A stretch of DNA of 35,862 nt. Source: MB1-2 sp046566065 (lineage in GTDB: Bacteria > Actinomycetota > CADDZG01 > WHSQ01). Each line of letters starts with the position of its first letter. Positions within the stretch are counted from its first letter, which is position 1. The notes beneath the pieces were generated by a model. That model was not told the origin of the DNA, searched no databases, and worked only from the letters and a program-made list of their open reading frames with translations. Both the position numbers and the translations under genes were made by a program. The DNA lies in contig JBKHXK010000024.1 in the NCBI GenBank assembly GCA_046566065.1, positions 1 through 35,862 of the forward strand, written 5' to 3'. Positions 28,367 to 35,862 of this stretch are shown piece by piece.

Positions 28367-28912
28367 ATGCGCATCGATCCCTCGACCAAAGCGGTCTTCG
28401 CCGTCGTGCTGCTGTTCGCCGCTCTGGGCTACCTGGTGATCGTCGAGGTGGCCGTCAGTGCGGGGCGCGTTCATCACGGCGTCGACGTCCGCGGCTTCGA
28501 CATCGGGGGGCTCAATCAGCAAGACGCCGTCGACGCCTTGCGCCAGCGGGGCGACGAGATGAAAGAGAGCCCGATGGTCTTCACGGCCGAGGGGTTCGAT
28601 TGCAGGTTCACCCCGGAGCAGATCGGCTGGGGTCCGCAACCGGCGGACACCGCGGCGGCTGCGATGGCCGTCGGACGTGACGACGCTCCCTTCGGAGCAC
28701 TGGCCGACAGATGGCGCGCATGGACGGGCGGCGTATCGATCGAGTGGCAAGGCCGGACCGACCCCGCCAAGGTGGGCCGGGAGCTCAACCGGTGCGAGAA
28801 GGCGTCGGAGGGCCTCGGTGTCGAGATCGACCGACCTCGGCTTCGTTACCTGATCAAACAGACCGTCGAGGACTGGCCGCGGGGGCCGGTGGAGATCCCG
28901 CTGGCGAGCTAG
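28367..28912 (+). CDS. Membrane-anchored VanW/peptidoglycan-binding-4-type protein
   Basis: A 181-residue protein. One transmembrane helix (about 10-30, AVFAVVLLFAALGYLVIVEVAV) is followed by GVDVRGFDIGGLNQQDAVDALRQRGDEM, the G-V-x-V-x-G-x-D-I-G-G-(L/M) opening of the domain found N-terminal to VanW in many cell-wall proteins (PG_binding_4). The full VanW domain is missing, so it is a short version that ends after one such domain. It is predicted to be exposed on the outer face and may bind peptidoglycan. Its stop touches the stop of the convergent Ser/Thr kinase gene with no gap. Confidence 0.75.
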   Translation: MRIDPSTKAVFAVVLLFAALGYLVIVEVAVSAGRVHHGVDVRGFDIGGLNQQDAVDALRQRGDEMKESPMVFTAEGFDCRFTPEQIGWGPQPADTAAAAMAVGRDDAPFGALADRWRAWTGGVSIEWQGRTDPAKVGRELNRCEKASEGLGVEIDRPRLRYLIKQTVEDWPRGPVEIPLAS

Positions 28913-30193
28913 CTACTCGGAGGTGGGCGTCGGCTGCGGGGTCGGCTCCGCGGTCGGTTCGACGGTCGGCTCCGGAGAGGGCTCGACGGTCGGCTCCGGG
29001 CTTGCCGCTACGCCGCCACCGCCACCACTTCCTGTTCGCGGCTTCTGCACGGCGCCGGGGTCCTCTTCCTCCTCGCCGGCGACCGATGCCGAGGGTTCCG
29101 GCGAAGGGGACTCGTTCGTGGACACCGTCGTTGCGGCGTCTTGAGTCGCGCTCGGGCTGGGCGACGACCTCCGACGCTTCGTGGCAGCCCCGCGGTCCTC
29201 CGTTTCTAGATCCTGCGAGATCGCACGGGGGAGTTCGGGTTCGCGGCTGGCCGCCCAGACGGCGGCCGTGAGGAGACCGAGAACGCCGCCCACGATCAAC
29301 AGCGTCGCCAGCACGCGGCGAGCGCGCGGCCCCTCGTCGTGATCGTCCAGCTCGCCAGCTGTGGGCGGCAGGAAGGCTGCGGCAGCCGCGGGCTCCTCCA
29401 GCGCGGCAGCCAGCGCGCGCCCGTCTTCGAATCGCTCGTCCGGATCCTTCTGGAGACACCGCAGCACGATCGCCTCCAGATCGGGATCCAGGTCGGGGAC
29501 GTGGTGGCTGGGAGGGATCGGAGGCGATTCCACGTGTGCGATCGCGATCGCGGTGACGTTGTCGGCGTCGAAGGGGGGCCTTCCGGTGATCAGCTCGTAG
29601 AGAACGACGCCCAGCGAGTAGACGTCGGAGCGGGGGGTGCAGCCCTGGCCCGATGCCTGCTCCGGGGAGACGTAATGGGGAGAGCCGATCGCCTGGCCGG
29701 TCGCGGTCAGCTGCTCGGCGTCCCGGGCGAGCGCGATGCCGAAGTCAGCGAGCTTCGCGCGTCCGTCGTCGGTCATGAGGATGTTCGCCGGTTTGATATC
29801 CCTGTGGACCATCCCGGCGCTGTGTGCGGCGCCGGCTCCCCACGCCGCCTGGCTCACGATCTCGGCAGCGCGTTCCGGAAGGATCGGCTCGCCGGTCAGG
29901 TCGGACAGCGCGCCGCCGCCCACGTACTCCATGACCAGGTAGGGCCGTTCCTCGAACTCCCCGAAGTCGAGGACGTCCGTGACGTTCGGGTGCGAGAGCC
30001 GTGCCACCAGCTGGGCCTCGTTGAAGAACCTGACCAGGAACTCGGGGTCCGCATGGAACTGAGGCGCGAGGAACTTCACCGCGACGGGGCGGTCGAGGCG
30101 CTCGTCGCGCGCGCACCAGACCTCGGCCATCCCGCCTCGGCCCAGCCGGTGTTGGAGCCGGTATCGGCTCTGGATCAGATCGTTCTCGTTCAT
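28913..30193 (-). CDS. Membrane Ser/Thr protein kinase (STPK)
   Basis: A 426-residue kinase of the PknB kind. It has LGRGGMAEVW (glycine loop), K40 in VAVKFL, HRDIKPAN (H130, D132, N137), DFG (150-152) and SPEQASG in place of APE. All catalytic residues are present. A transmembrane helix at about 293-315 leads to an outside tail rich in Pro, Ser, Thr and Glu (EPTVEPSPEPTVEPTAEP), encoded by short DNA repeats near 28940-29000. No PASTA, VanW or other sensor domain follows, so the signal it senses is unclear. The ATG at 30193 has no Shine-Dalgarno. It diverges from the penicillin-acylase gene and converges with the VanW-type gene. Confidence 0.92.
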   Translation of the reverse strand: MNENDLIQSRYRLQHRLGRGGMAEVWCARDERLDRPVAVKFLAPQFHADPEFLVRFFNEAQLVARLSHPNVTDVLDFGEFEERPYLVMEYVGGGALSDLTGEPILPERAAEIVSQAAWGAGAAHSAGMVHRDIKPANILMTDDGRAKLADFGIALARDAEQLTATGQAIGSPHYVSPEQASGQGCTPRSDVYSLGVVLYELITGRPPFDADNVTAIAIAHVESPPIPPSHHVPDLDPDLEAIVLRCLQKDPDERFEDGRALAAALEEPAAAAAFLPPTAGELDDHDEGPRARRVLATLLIVGGVLGLLTAAVWAASREPELPRAISQDLETEDRGAATKRRRSSPSPSATQDAATTVSTNESPSPEPSASVAGEEEEDPGAVQKPRTGSGGGGGVAASPEPTVEPSPEPTVEPTAEPTPQPTPTSE

Positions 30194-30308
30194 TATTGGC
30201 GGATTCTCCCAGATGCTTTCTTGCCCATATCGCCCCGGACTACGCAGGAAACCTCGCCGGGGGAGGGAAACTTGGCAACCAAGCACTACCAAACCATGCG
30301 GAGGTCCC

Positions 30309-32945
30309 ATGTTGCGTCGGTTCGTAGCCCTCTTCGTCCTTGCCGGAACGATCTCGGCATCGCTCCTGACCTCGGTGGGGGCCGCGGCCCCCCCGGCCGT
30401 CGCCGACCATCTCCGGGCGTTCTCGATCGTGCCCCCCGGTCAGGAGGGCAACGTGACCGCGGCGGAGCTGCTCAGCGGCGACTACGGCCCTCACTTCTCG
30501 GACCAGCTCGAGATGTACGCCTCGCTCATCGACGACGCCGACGTCACGGAGGAGGAGCTCAGCAAGTACTTCCGCTCGATGCAGTTCGGGCCCGGCGCCG
30601 ATATCGAGAGCGAGTATTCGCCGAAGGCAGGCGTCACCGTCTACAGAGACAGCTTCGGCATCCCCCACATCTATGCGGACACGCTCGACAACGCGAGCTT
30701 CGCTTTGGGTTACGTGTCCGCCGAGGATCGCATGTTCGAGATGGATGCCTTCCGCCACGCCGCACGGGGAACGCTGGCCGAGTTCGTAGGCCCGGGTGAC
30801 GACGACGCCAACCTCAAGATGGACATCGAGACCCGCAAGCATGGCTACACCGACGAAGAGGTCCAGAAGATGTTCGACGATCTGGACGACAAGTTCGGTG
30901 AGACCGGCAAGCAGGTGCAGACCGGCCTTCAGGCGTACGCCGACGGCATCAATGCCCGGATCGCAGAGATCCGCATGAACCCGACCGAGTGCGACGCCGC
31001 CTACCAGGCCACCGGGAACGCGTGTCCGCCCAACCCCGAGGACTGGGAGGTTCTCGACACCCTCTTCCTGGTGGTCCTTCAACTGCGCGTGTTCGGGGAG
31101 ACCGCAGGTGGAGAGCTCGGTCAGGCAGCCCTTTACTCGCATCTCACGAAGGATCTCGGCAACAAGCTGGGAGCGAGGGTCTACAAGGACCTGGCCCGGC
31201 AGAACGACCCGGCTTCGGCAACGTCGATCGATCCGGTTGACGGCAAGTTCCCCTCGCAGGCGTTGGGTCGCGTCCAGCGCGCCTCGTTCGCCATCCCCGA
31301 CAACGCCGAGCGTTTGAGCGAGCAGGAGACCCGCGCGATCCGCAACCGTGAAGAGGTGCTGAGGAGCATCGGCTTCCCGACCGGTCCGACCTCCAACGCG
31401 ATCATCGTCTCCGGCTCCAACTCGAAGACGGGGAACCCGCTTCAGTGGGGCGCTCCGCAGGTCGGCTACGCGGTGCCCTCTTTCTTCATGGATATCGACG
31501 TGCACGCTCCCGGCGTCGACTTCCGAGGCCCGGCCGTTCCGGGAGCCTCGGCCCTGGTCCCGCTGGGCCGGGGGTCCGACTACGCATGGTCACTTACGAC
31601 GGGCTACTCCGATGCGGTCGATACCCGCGTCGAGTTGCTCTGCGATCCGAAGGGCGGAGAGGCGAAGCAGGACTCGAACGGCTACATGTTCAAGGGGAAG
31701 TGCCTCGAGATGGAGTCGCGTCAGGAGACCTTCACGGTCACCCCCACTCCCGTCGACCCCGGCCAGCCGCGCCGCGAGACCCGCACGTTCTATAGGACCA
31801 AGCACGGCCCCGTGTTCCTGCGCGGACAGGTCGACGGCAAGCCTGTCGCGTTCGTGAAGCAGAGGATGTTCTGGAAGAAGGAGATCGATTCGGTTCCACA
31901 GTTCTTGAAGTGGAACACCCAGATCACCGACGTCGAGGACTTCGACGCCGCGGCCGAGAACTTCACGATGTCCTTCAATGCCTTCTACGTCGATCACGAT
32001 GACATCGGTTACTTCCACGTCGGCCTCTATCCGAAGAGAGCCCCCGGCGTGCATCCCTCGCTGCCGACGTGGGGGACCGGCGAGTGGGAGTGGCAGGGGC
32101 GACTGCCTTATTCGTCGCATCCCAAGGTGATCGATCCTTCGTCGGGGTGGCTCGCCAACTGGAACAACCAGCCGGCGCGCGGGTGGAAGAACTTCGACGG
32201 CTTGAAGTTCGGCGCCGTGCATCGCGTCGAGCTGCTGCAGGACAAGTTGGAGAGCTTGTTCGCCACGGGCAAGGCAGACACGTCTGATCTCGTCGATGTG
32301 GCTCGCGAGGCCGCGACCCAAGACACGCGCGGTCTCTATCTCGGGCCCAAGATGGTGAAGGCCGCTGCCGCGGCCGTCGGCTCGGACGCGAAGGACGCCG
32401 AGGCGCTGGCTGCCGTTCAGACGTGGGTACAGGCGGGCGCTCATCGCAAGAACAAGGATCGCGACGAGACGATGGACGAAAGCCCGGCCCTGGTGCTCTT
32501 CGACGAGTGGTACACGACCCTCGTCAGGCGGATCTTCGATGACGAGATCGGAGCGGACGACTACGACCTCGTCCCTGCCCCTATCAGCGATTACGACCCC
32601 ACTCAGGGGTCGGTGTTCTGGTTCGACTTCTCGAGCTATCTGGAGAACCTGTTCAGGAAGAGCTCTCGGGAGGCCTACGCGCGCAACTACTGCGACAACA
32701 TGGACACGGCGAAGGTCGAGACCTGCAATCAACAGATCGCCGAAGCGTTCAAGCAGGCGTTGGCGAAGGTTCGCGCCGAGCACGGAGAGAGCATGACGGC
32801 GTGGGAGAAGCCGGCCGAGAACATCGTCTTCAGGGAGTTCGGAGCCGGCTCGGTCGACCCGATCCCGTGGCAGAACCGGGGCACCCACAATCACATCGTC
32901 GAGGTGCTTTCGGACGCATCCGCGCCGCCTGCCGGGCAGCCGTGA
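30309..32945 (+). CDS. Penicillin acylase family N-terminal-nucleophile hydrolase
   Basis: An 878-residue precursor. A signal peptide (about 1-33, LFVLAGTISASLLTSVGAAA) precedes the alpha chain with VTVYRDSFGIPHIYADT, which opens penicillin G acylase and acyl-homoserine-lactone acylase relatives. The self-cleaving serine is S362 in GPTSNAIIVSGSNSKTG, so the beta chain would start there; QWGAPQVGY (380-387) and later NMSFNAFYVDHDDIGYFHVG fit the family core. Substrates in the family range from beta-lactams to acyl-homoserine lactones; none can be named here. GGAGG lies 4 bases before the ATG. The sequence looks complete. Confidence 0.93.
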   Translation: MLRRFVALFVLAGTISASLLTSVGAAAPPAVADHLRAFSIVPPGQEGNVTAAELLSGDYGPHFSDQLEMYASLIDDADVTEEELSKYFRSMQFGPGADIESEYSPKAGVTVYRDSFGIPHIYADTLDNASFALGYVSAEDRMFEMDAFRHAARGTLAEFVGPGDDDANLKMDIETRKHGYTDEEVQKMFDDLDDKFGETGKQVQTGLQAYADGINARIAEIRMNPTECDAAYQATGNACPPNPEDWEVLDTLFLVVLQLRVFGETAGGELGQAALYSHLTKDLGNKLGARVYKDLARQNDPASATSIDPVDGKFPSQALGRVQRASFAIPDNAERLSEQETRAIRNREEVLRSIGFPTGPTSNAIIVSGSNSKTGNPLQWGAPQVGYAVPSFFMDIDVHAPGVDFRGPAVPGASALVPLGRGSDYAWSLTTGYSDAVDTRVELLCDPKGGEAKQDSNGYMFKGKCLEMESRQETFTVTPTPVDPGQPRRETRTFYRTKHGPVFLRGQVDGKPVAFVKQRMFWKKEIDSVPQFLKWNTQITDVEDFDAAAENFTMSFNAFYVDHDDIGYFHVGLYPKRAPGVHPSLPTWGTGEWEWQGRLPYSSHPKVIDPSSGWLANWNNQPARGWKNFDGLKFGAVHRVELLQDKLESLFATGKADTSDLVDVAREAATQDTRGLYLGPKMVKAAAAAVGSDAKDAEALAAVQTWVQAGAHRKNKDRDETMDESPALVLFDEWYTTLVRRIFDDEIGADDYDLVPAPISDYDPTQGSVFWFDFSSYLENLFRKSSREAYARNYCDNMDTAKVETCNQQIAEAFKQALAKVRAEHGESMTAWEKPAENIVFREFGAGSVDPIPWQNRGTHNHIVEVLSDASAPPAGQP

Positions 32946-32962
32946 GCCCTGAGGGGGTCGGG

Positions 32963-32968
32963 TAGTCT
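32963..32968 (+). promoter_or_regulatory. Putative -10 box of leaderless class V aminotransferase gene
   Basis: TAGTCT, then seven bases, then the ATG at 32976. It is 17 bases after the stop of the acylase gene, so this gene can be transcribed alone. Confidence 0.45.
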
Positions 32969-32975
32969 CGGACGC

Positions 32976-34076
32976 ATGACGGATGCAAAGAAGCTTCCGC
33001 CGATGCCGGAGCTGATGATCGCCGGGCCCGGCGAGCTGCACGATGACGAGCTGGCCATCCTCGGCCGCCAGGTGATCGCCCACTACGGAGACGTCTGGAC
33101 GGAGCTCCATAACGAGACGGTCGCTCAGATGGGCCGTTTCCTGGGCGCGGCGGACGCTCCGTACATCGTGCCGGGCAGCGGGACGACGTGTCTCGACGCA
33201 GCCCTTTTCAACCTCTTCGAGGCAGGGCAGAAGGTCATCGTTGCCAACACCGGTTATTTCGGCATCCGACTGATGGAGATGGCGCGTCAGCACAAGCTCG
33301 AGGTCGTCGAGGTGCCGGTGGAGGTGGGCTCGGCCGCCGACCCGCAGCGCATCGCCGAGGCCGCCACGGGCGCGCAAGGTGTCCTGACCACACACGTCGA
33401 CACCGCGACGGGGGTTCGCCATCCGATCGAGGAGATCGCCGCGGCGGCTCACGAAGCCGGCGCAGTGATCATGGTCGACGGCATCGCATCGGTCGGCGGT
33501 GAGCTGATCAACATCGACAAGATGAACATCGACTGTCTCGTGACCAGCACGCAGAAGGGCCTGGAGGCACCCCCGGGCCTCGGCATCCTCGTCCTCGGTC
33601 CGGGTGGGCGCGAGCGGGTCGAGGCCCGCAGCGAGCGACCCGACTCGTGGTACCTCGATCTGAAGGTCTGGGACTGGTACCGAGAGGACTGGGGGGCCTG
33701 GCACCCGCACCCGGTGACGATGCCGACCAACCTGATCCTCACCTTGTCGGCGAGCCTGGAGCGGATCAGCGAGACCGGCCTCGAGGCCTGGGTCGCCGCT
33801 CGCGCGGATCTAGCGAAACGATGCAGAGAAGGGCTGCGGGGCCTCGGGCTGGATCCCGTCCCCGAGCCGGGAGCGGAAGCGAACCTCGTCGTCGCAGCGT
33901 GGGCGAGCGACCCCACCAAGATCCAGAAGCACCTTCTCGAGCACGGCCTGATGATCTCGGGCGGCCTCGTGCCGACGATGGGCAAGGCCATCCGGGTCGG
34001 GCTGATGGGACGCAACGCGACCCCCGAGAAGGTGGATCGGATGCTCGAGCTCGTGGCCGAGGCGCTGGCCGCCTAG
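32976..34076 (+). CDS. Class V aminotransferase (alanine-glyoxylate/serine-pyruvate type)
   Basis: A 366-residue fold-type I PLP enzyme. It has AGPGELHDDEL at the start, GSGTTCLDAALFNLFEAGQKVIV, D168 in VIMVDGIASVGG for the pyridine nitrogen, and K194 in TSTQKGLEAPPG as the PLP lysine. This fits alanine-glyoxylate, serine-pyruvate or phosphonopyruvate-type aminotransferases. The exact donor cannot be read. The gene is complete and appears leaderless; its stop TAG is followed directly by the stop of the convergent MBL gene. Confidence 0.93.
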   Translation: MTDAKKLPPMPELMIAGPGELHDDELAILGRQVIAHYGDVWTELHNETVAQMGRFLGAADAPYIVPGSGTTCLDAALFNLFEAGQKVIVANTGYFGIRLMEMARQHKLEVVEVPVEVGSAADPQRIAEAATGAQGVLTTHVDTATGVRHPIEEIAAAAHEAGAVIMVDGIASVGGELINIDKMNIDCLVTSTQKGLEAPPGLGILVLGPGGRERVEARSERPDSWYLDLKVWDWYREDWGAWHPHPVTMPTNLILTLSASLERISETGLEAWVAARADLAKRCREGLRGLGLDPVPEPGAEANLVVAAWASDPTKIQKHLLEHGLMISGGLVPTMGKAIRVGLMGRNATPEKVDRMLELVAEALAA

Positions 34077-34781
34077 CTAGCCTTTCTGCACCACCGGTTC
34101 CAGGGCGCCGTAGACGTCTCCGATCACCGGATCGGCATGACCCGGCCAGGCTGCCTTCGGTTTCAGCAGCGCGAGCGTGGACAGGCTCGCGAGCGCCTGT
34201 CGCCGGTCCAGGTTGAACGCGTCGTGTGCGAGCCGGGGCTTCGTCTTGCGTCCGCTGTAGACATCGGTCGTGTAGAAGACGTCGGTCGTCAGGGCGAGAC
34301 GATCGCTCTCCCGCCACAGCGCGATCTGACCGGGTGAGTGACCCGGCAGATGGATAACGGTGAAACCCGCGATGTCGTCTCCCTCAGCGACGGTGCCCTC
34401 GATGCGAACGGGTCCTCCATCCCAGTGCTTCATCAACCCGGGATAGATCCACCGGGCGGGAGGGGCGAGCTTGGTGAGATCCTGATAATGGAGCCCGCCG
34501 TCGGTCTCGGCGTCGGCGCGGTCGTCCGCGTGGCAGAACACGGGAGCGCCGAGTCCGGGAGCGGCTCCCCGGTGGTCCACGTGCGCGTGGCCGAGCACGA
34601 TCCTGGTCAGCCCGCCGAGTTCGTCGGTGCCTCTACGGATCTGTTCGGTCATCGAGGAGATGCCTGCATCGAAGAGAGCGACGCCCGAGCCGTCCGCGAT
34701 CGCATAGACGTTCATCCGCCGAGGGATGCCGCCTCGGATCAACCAGACGCCGTCCGCGATCGGTTCCGGGCCCGCCGTCAT
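34077..34781 (-). CDS. Metallo-beta-lactamase-fold hydrolase
   Basis: A 234-residue protein with the HxHxDH signature HAHVDH (H65, H67, D69, H70), IHLPGHSPGQIALW and TTDVFYTTD, and PGHADPVIG near the end, giving a full set of metal ligands. The opening VWLIRGGIPRRMNVYAIADGSGVALFDAG is usual for glyoxalase-II-like and lactonase-like members; no substrate can be assigned. The ATG at 34781 lies 7 bases after TAGGGT with no ribosome binding site. The frame stays open upstream through the DUF554 gene, but that part is spurious. Confidence 0.9.
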   Translation of the reverse strand: MTAGPEPIADGVWLIRGGIPRRMNVYAIADGSGVALFDAGISSMTEQIRRGTDELGGLTRIVLGHAHVDHRGAAPGLGAPVFCHADDRADAETDGGLHYQDLTKLAPPARWIYPGLMKHWDGGPVRIEGTVAEGDDIAGFTVIHLPGHSPGQIALWRESDRLALTTDVFYTTDVYSGRKTKPRLAHDAFNLDRRQALASLSTLALLKPKAAWPGHADPVIGDVYGALEPVVQKG

Positions 34782-34788
34782 GCCATCA

Positions 34789-34794
34789 ACCCTA
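34789..34794 (-). promoter_or_regulatory. Putative -10 box of leaderless MBL gene
   Basis: On the minus strand TAGGGT is followed by seven bases (TGATGGC) and the ATG at 34781. It lies in the 23 bases between the DUF554 stop and this gene, allowing independent transcription. Confidence 0.45.
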
Positions 34795-34804
34795 GACGGT
34801 TGCT

Positions 34805-35548
34805 CTACCGGGCCAAGCTCTCGACGACTCCGGCCGCGGTCCCGGCGAAGACCAAAGCCGGGACCAGATTGATCACGCGCACCTCGACCAACTCGAGCAG
34901 ACGCAGCGCGACCCCGAGGACGAGCACGCCCCCCACCACACCGATTTGAGCGAGAACCTCTTCCGACAGCAGCGGTTCGATCAGCACTCCAAGCCCGGTC
35001 AACAGGCCCTGATACAGGGCGATCGTCACCAACGATGCGAGGACGCCCCAGCCGTAGATCGATGCGAAGCCGATCGCCGCGAAGCCATCGAGCGTGCTCT
35101 TGATCATCAACAACCGGACGCTCGTTCCCAGCCCGTCTTCGACCGCGCCGAGGATCGTCATCGGCCCCGCACAGAACACCGTCGACGAGACGACGAAACC
35201 CTCGACGAAGCTCGACCGGTCGGTCGCGGTGGAGGAGTCTCCGTCCGTCACCCCGAGCCGTTCGCGCAGCCGGTCGCCGACCGAGGCGAGCCGATCCTCC
35301 AGCCGAAGGGCTTCTCCGACGATGCCGCCGGCGATCACCGACCCGATCGCGATCACGGCGCGCTTCAAACCCTCGTCGGCATCGAGCAGAGGAGCGAAGC
35401 CGGTCACCGCCACCGCGATCGTGACCAACCCCAACCCCTGCATGATCGTTCTGCGCATGGGGGCCGGGAACCGATGGCCGATCAACACGCCTACAGAACC
35501 CCCGACCGCGACCGTGATCAGGTTTACGACCGTTCCTAGGCCGCGCAT
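34805..35548 (-). CDS. DUF554 family membrane protein
   Basis: A 247-residue protein with about seven hydrophobic segments. The start (GTVVNLITVAVGGSVGVLIGHRFP), LITIAV-like runs, VEGFVVSSTVFCAGPMTILGAVEDGL and MIKSTLDGFAAIGFASIYGWGV are the conserved parts of DUF554 (YdfK/YqgA-like) proteins, as I remember them. The family is widespread in bacteria; its transport role is not established. GGGAG precedes the ATG by 5 bases. A charged loop at about 85-115 (DRLRERLGVTDGDSS) is probably cytoplasmic. Confidence 0.88.
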   Translation of the reverse strand: MRGLGTVVNLITVAVGGSVGVLIGHRFPAPMRRTIMQGLGLVTIAVAVTGFAPLLDADEGLKRAVIAIGSVIAGGIVGEALRLEDRLASVGDRLRERLGVTDGDSSTATDRSSFVEGFVVSSTVFCAGPMTILGAVEDGLGTSVRLLMIKSTLDGFAAIGFASIYGWGVLASLVTIALYQGLLTGLGVLIEPLLSEEVLAQIGVVGGVLVLGVALRLLELVEVRVINLVPALVFAGTAAGVVESLAR

Positions 35549-35604
35549 GACGACTCCCGGTACTCAGGCATCGGCGCACGCTAGCAGCGGCAAGAGGGTC
35601 CGCT

Positions 35605-35862
35605 CTAACCGACCTCTGTAGTAGCAGCCGCGTTGTCGTAGATCGCCGGATCCAGTCCGTGCCGATAGGCGATCGAGATGCGTGGCCCCGCCTTGGCGAC
35701 CTTGGGCACGCTGTGCAGCCAGGTCCGCTGCGTCCGGCCCCCGGTGACGAGCAGGTCGCCGCGTCCAAGCATGAAAGCGTGTGTCTCTCCGCCCCCGCGC
35801 GGCTTGAGGAGGAACCGCCGAGGCTCACCGAGTGACACCAGGGCCACCAACGGAGCGTCGAT
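35605..35862 (-). CDS. AlkB-like 2-oxoglutarate/Fe(II) dioxygenase, C-terminal fragment (runs off window)
   Basis: The frame is open to the right edge (begins I-D-A-P-L-V-A-L-V-S-L-G in the last bases), so the gene continues beyond the window. Visible parts are VSLGEPRRFLLKPRGG, LGRGDLLVTGGRTQRTWLHSVPKV and GPRISIAYRHG, which hold the final metal His (LHSVPK) and the 2-oxoglutarate-binding R-x-S-x-x-x-R of AlkB. The HxD pair would lie in the missing part. AlkB proteins remove alkyl groups from DNA or RNA bases. Confidence 0.85.
   Translation of the reverse strand: MDAPLVALVSLGEPRRFLLKPRGGGETHAFMLGRGDLLVTGGRTQRTWLHSVPKVAKAGPRISIAYRHGLDPAIYDNAAATTEVG

Noticed and set aside
31590..33710. Minus-strand ORF of 706 codons across the acylase and aminotransferase genes
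   Set aside because: Overlaps two clear enzymes on the plus strand and shows no recognisable domain.
34077..35828. Single 583-codon minus-strand frame joining the MBL protein to upstream sequence
   Set aside because: The upstream part is Arg-rich and overlaps the DUF554 gene in another frame; the MBL domain has its own start and -10 box.

Overview
This is a GC-rich window of about 36 kb with dense, mostly short-spaced genes on both strands. It most likely comes from an uncultured actinobacterium (Actinomycetota). Supporting signs are a DUF222/13E12 HNH endonuclease, a BTAD (SARP-type) regulator with TPRs, a SCO4226-like DUF4242 protein, a single-membrane-span Ser/Thr kinase, and several genes whose start codon sits only 6-7 bases after a TAGNNT -10 box (leaderless mRNAs). 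I see no tRNA, rRNA, CRISPR array, insertion sequence, integrase or phage gene. The genus cannot be fixed from the sequence alone.

Layout. 1-1.6 kb: tail-less start of a YczE/YitT-like membrane protein and the HNH protein. 1.6-5.2 kb: a secreted sialidase-like beta-propeller diverging from a histidine kinase and a stand-alone receiver, the block being bracketed by two 58-59 bp inverted copies of a hairpin element. 5.1-6.3 kb: a thiolase. 6.4-9.3 kb: the standout locus, a leftward operon with a GEMM-I (cyclic-di-GMP) riboswitch, a small TasA-like secreted protein, a Ser/His (ER/SipW-type) signal peptidase fused to DUF5305, and a small RTX-like secreted protein. 9.4-16.2 kb: a leftward cluster of large secreted proteins (neutral-ceramidase-like, CehA/McbA PHP hydrolase, an unrecognised 947-residue protein with Ig-like repeats) plus dodecin. 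16.3-24.2 kb: small genes, an NTF2-like/PKD pair, SCP2, thermonuclease, sulfotransferase, BTAD-TPR regulator, DUF4242, and a CsoR-boxed copper island (Met/His-rich membrane peptide, CopZ-like chaperone, cupredoxin lipoprotein). 24.2-28.4 kb: ABM protein, a sulfotransferase-like/class IV aminotransferase pair, an LVIVD-like propeller and a degenerate metalloprotease. 28.4-35.9 kb: VanW-type membrane protein, Ser/Thr kinase, penicillin-acylase family hydrolase, class V aminotransferase, metallo-beta-lactamase fold protein, DUF554 protein, and the C-terminal part of an AlkB-like dioxygenase.

How parts may work together. The best candidate for an undescribed system is the riboswitch operon. Both secreted proteins carry the same TAANSVP processing motif after their hydrophobic segment, and they flank the SipW-type peptidase that would cut them, all under one c-di-GMP aptamer. 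This looks like a second-messenger-controlled surface-fibre or biofilm-matrix export module. Two octamers (GGGACTAG and GTGACTAG) occur upstream of this operon and also upstream of the histidine kinase, suggesting that one LuxR/NarL-type regulator links them. Functions are inferred from family knowledge and motifs read by eye; no searches were run.
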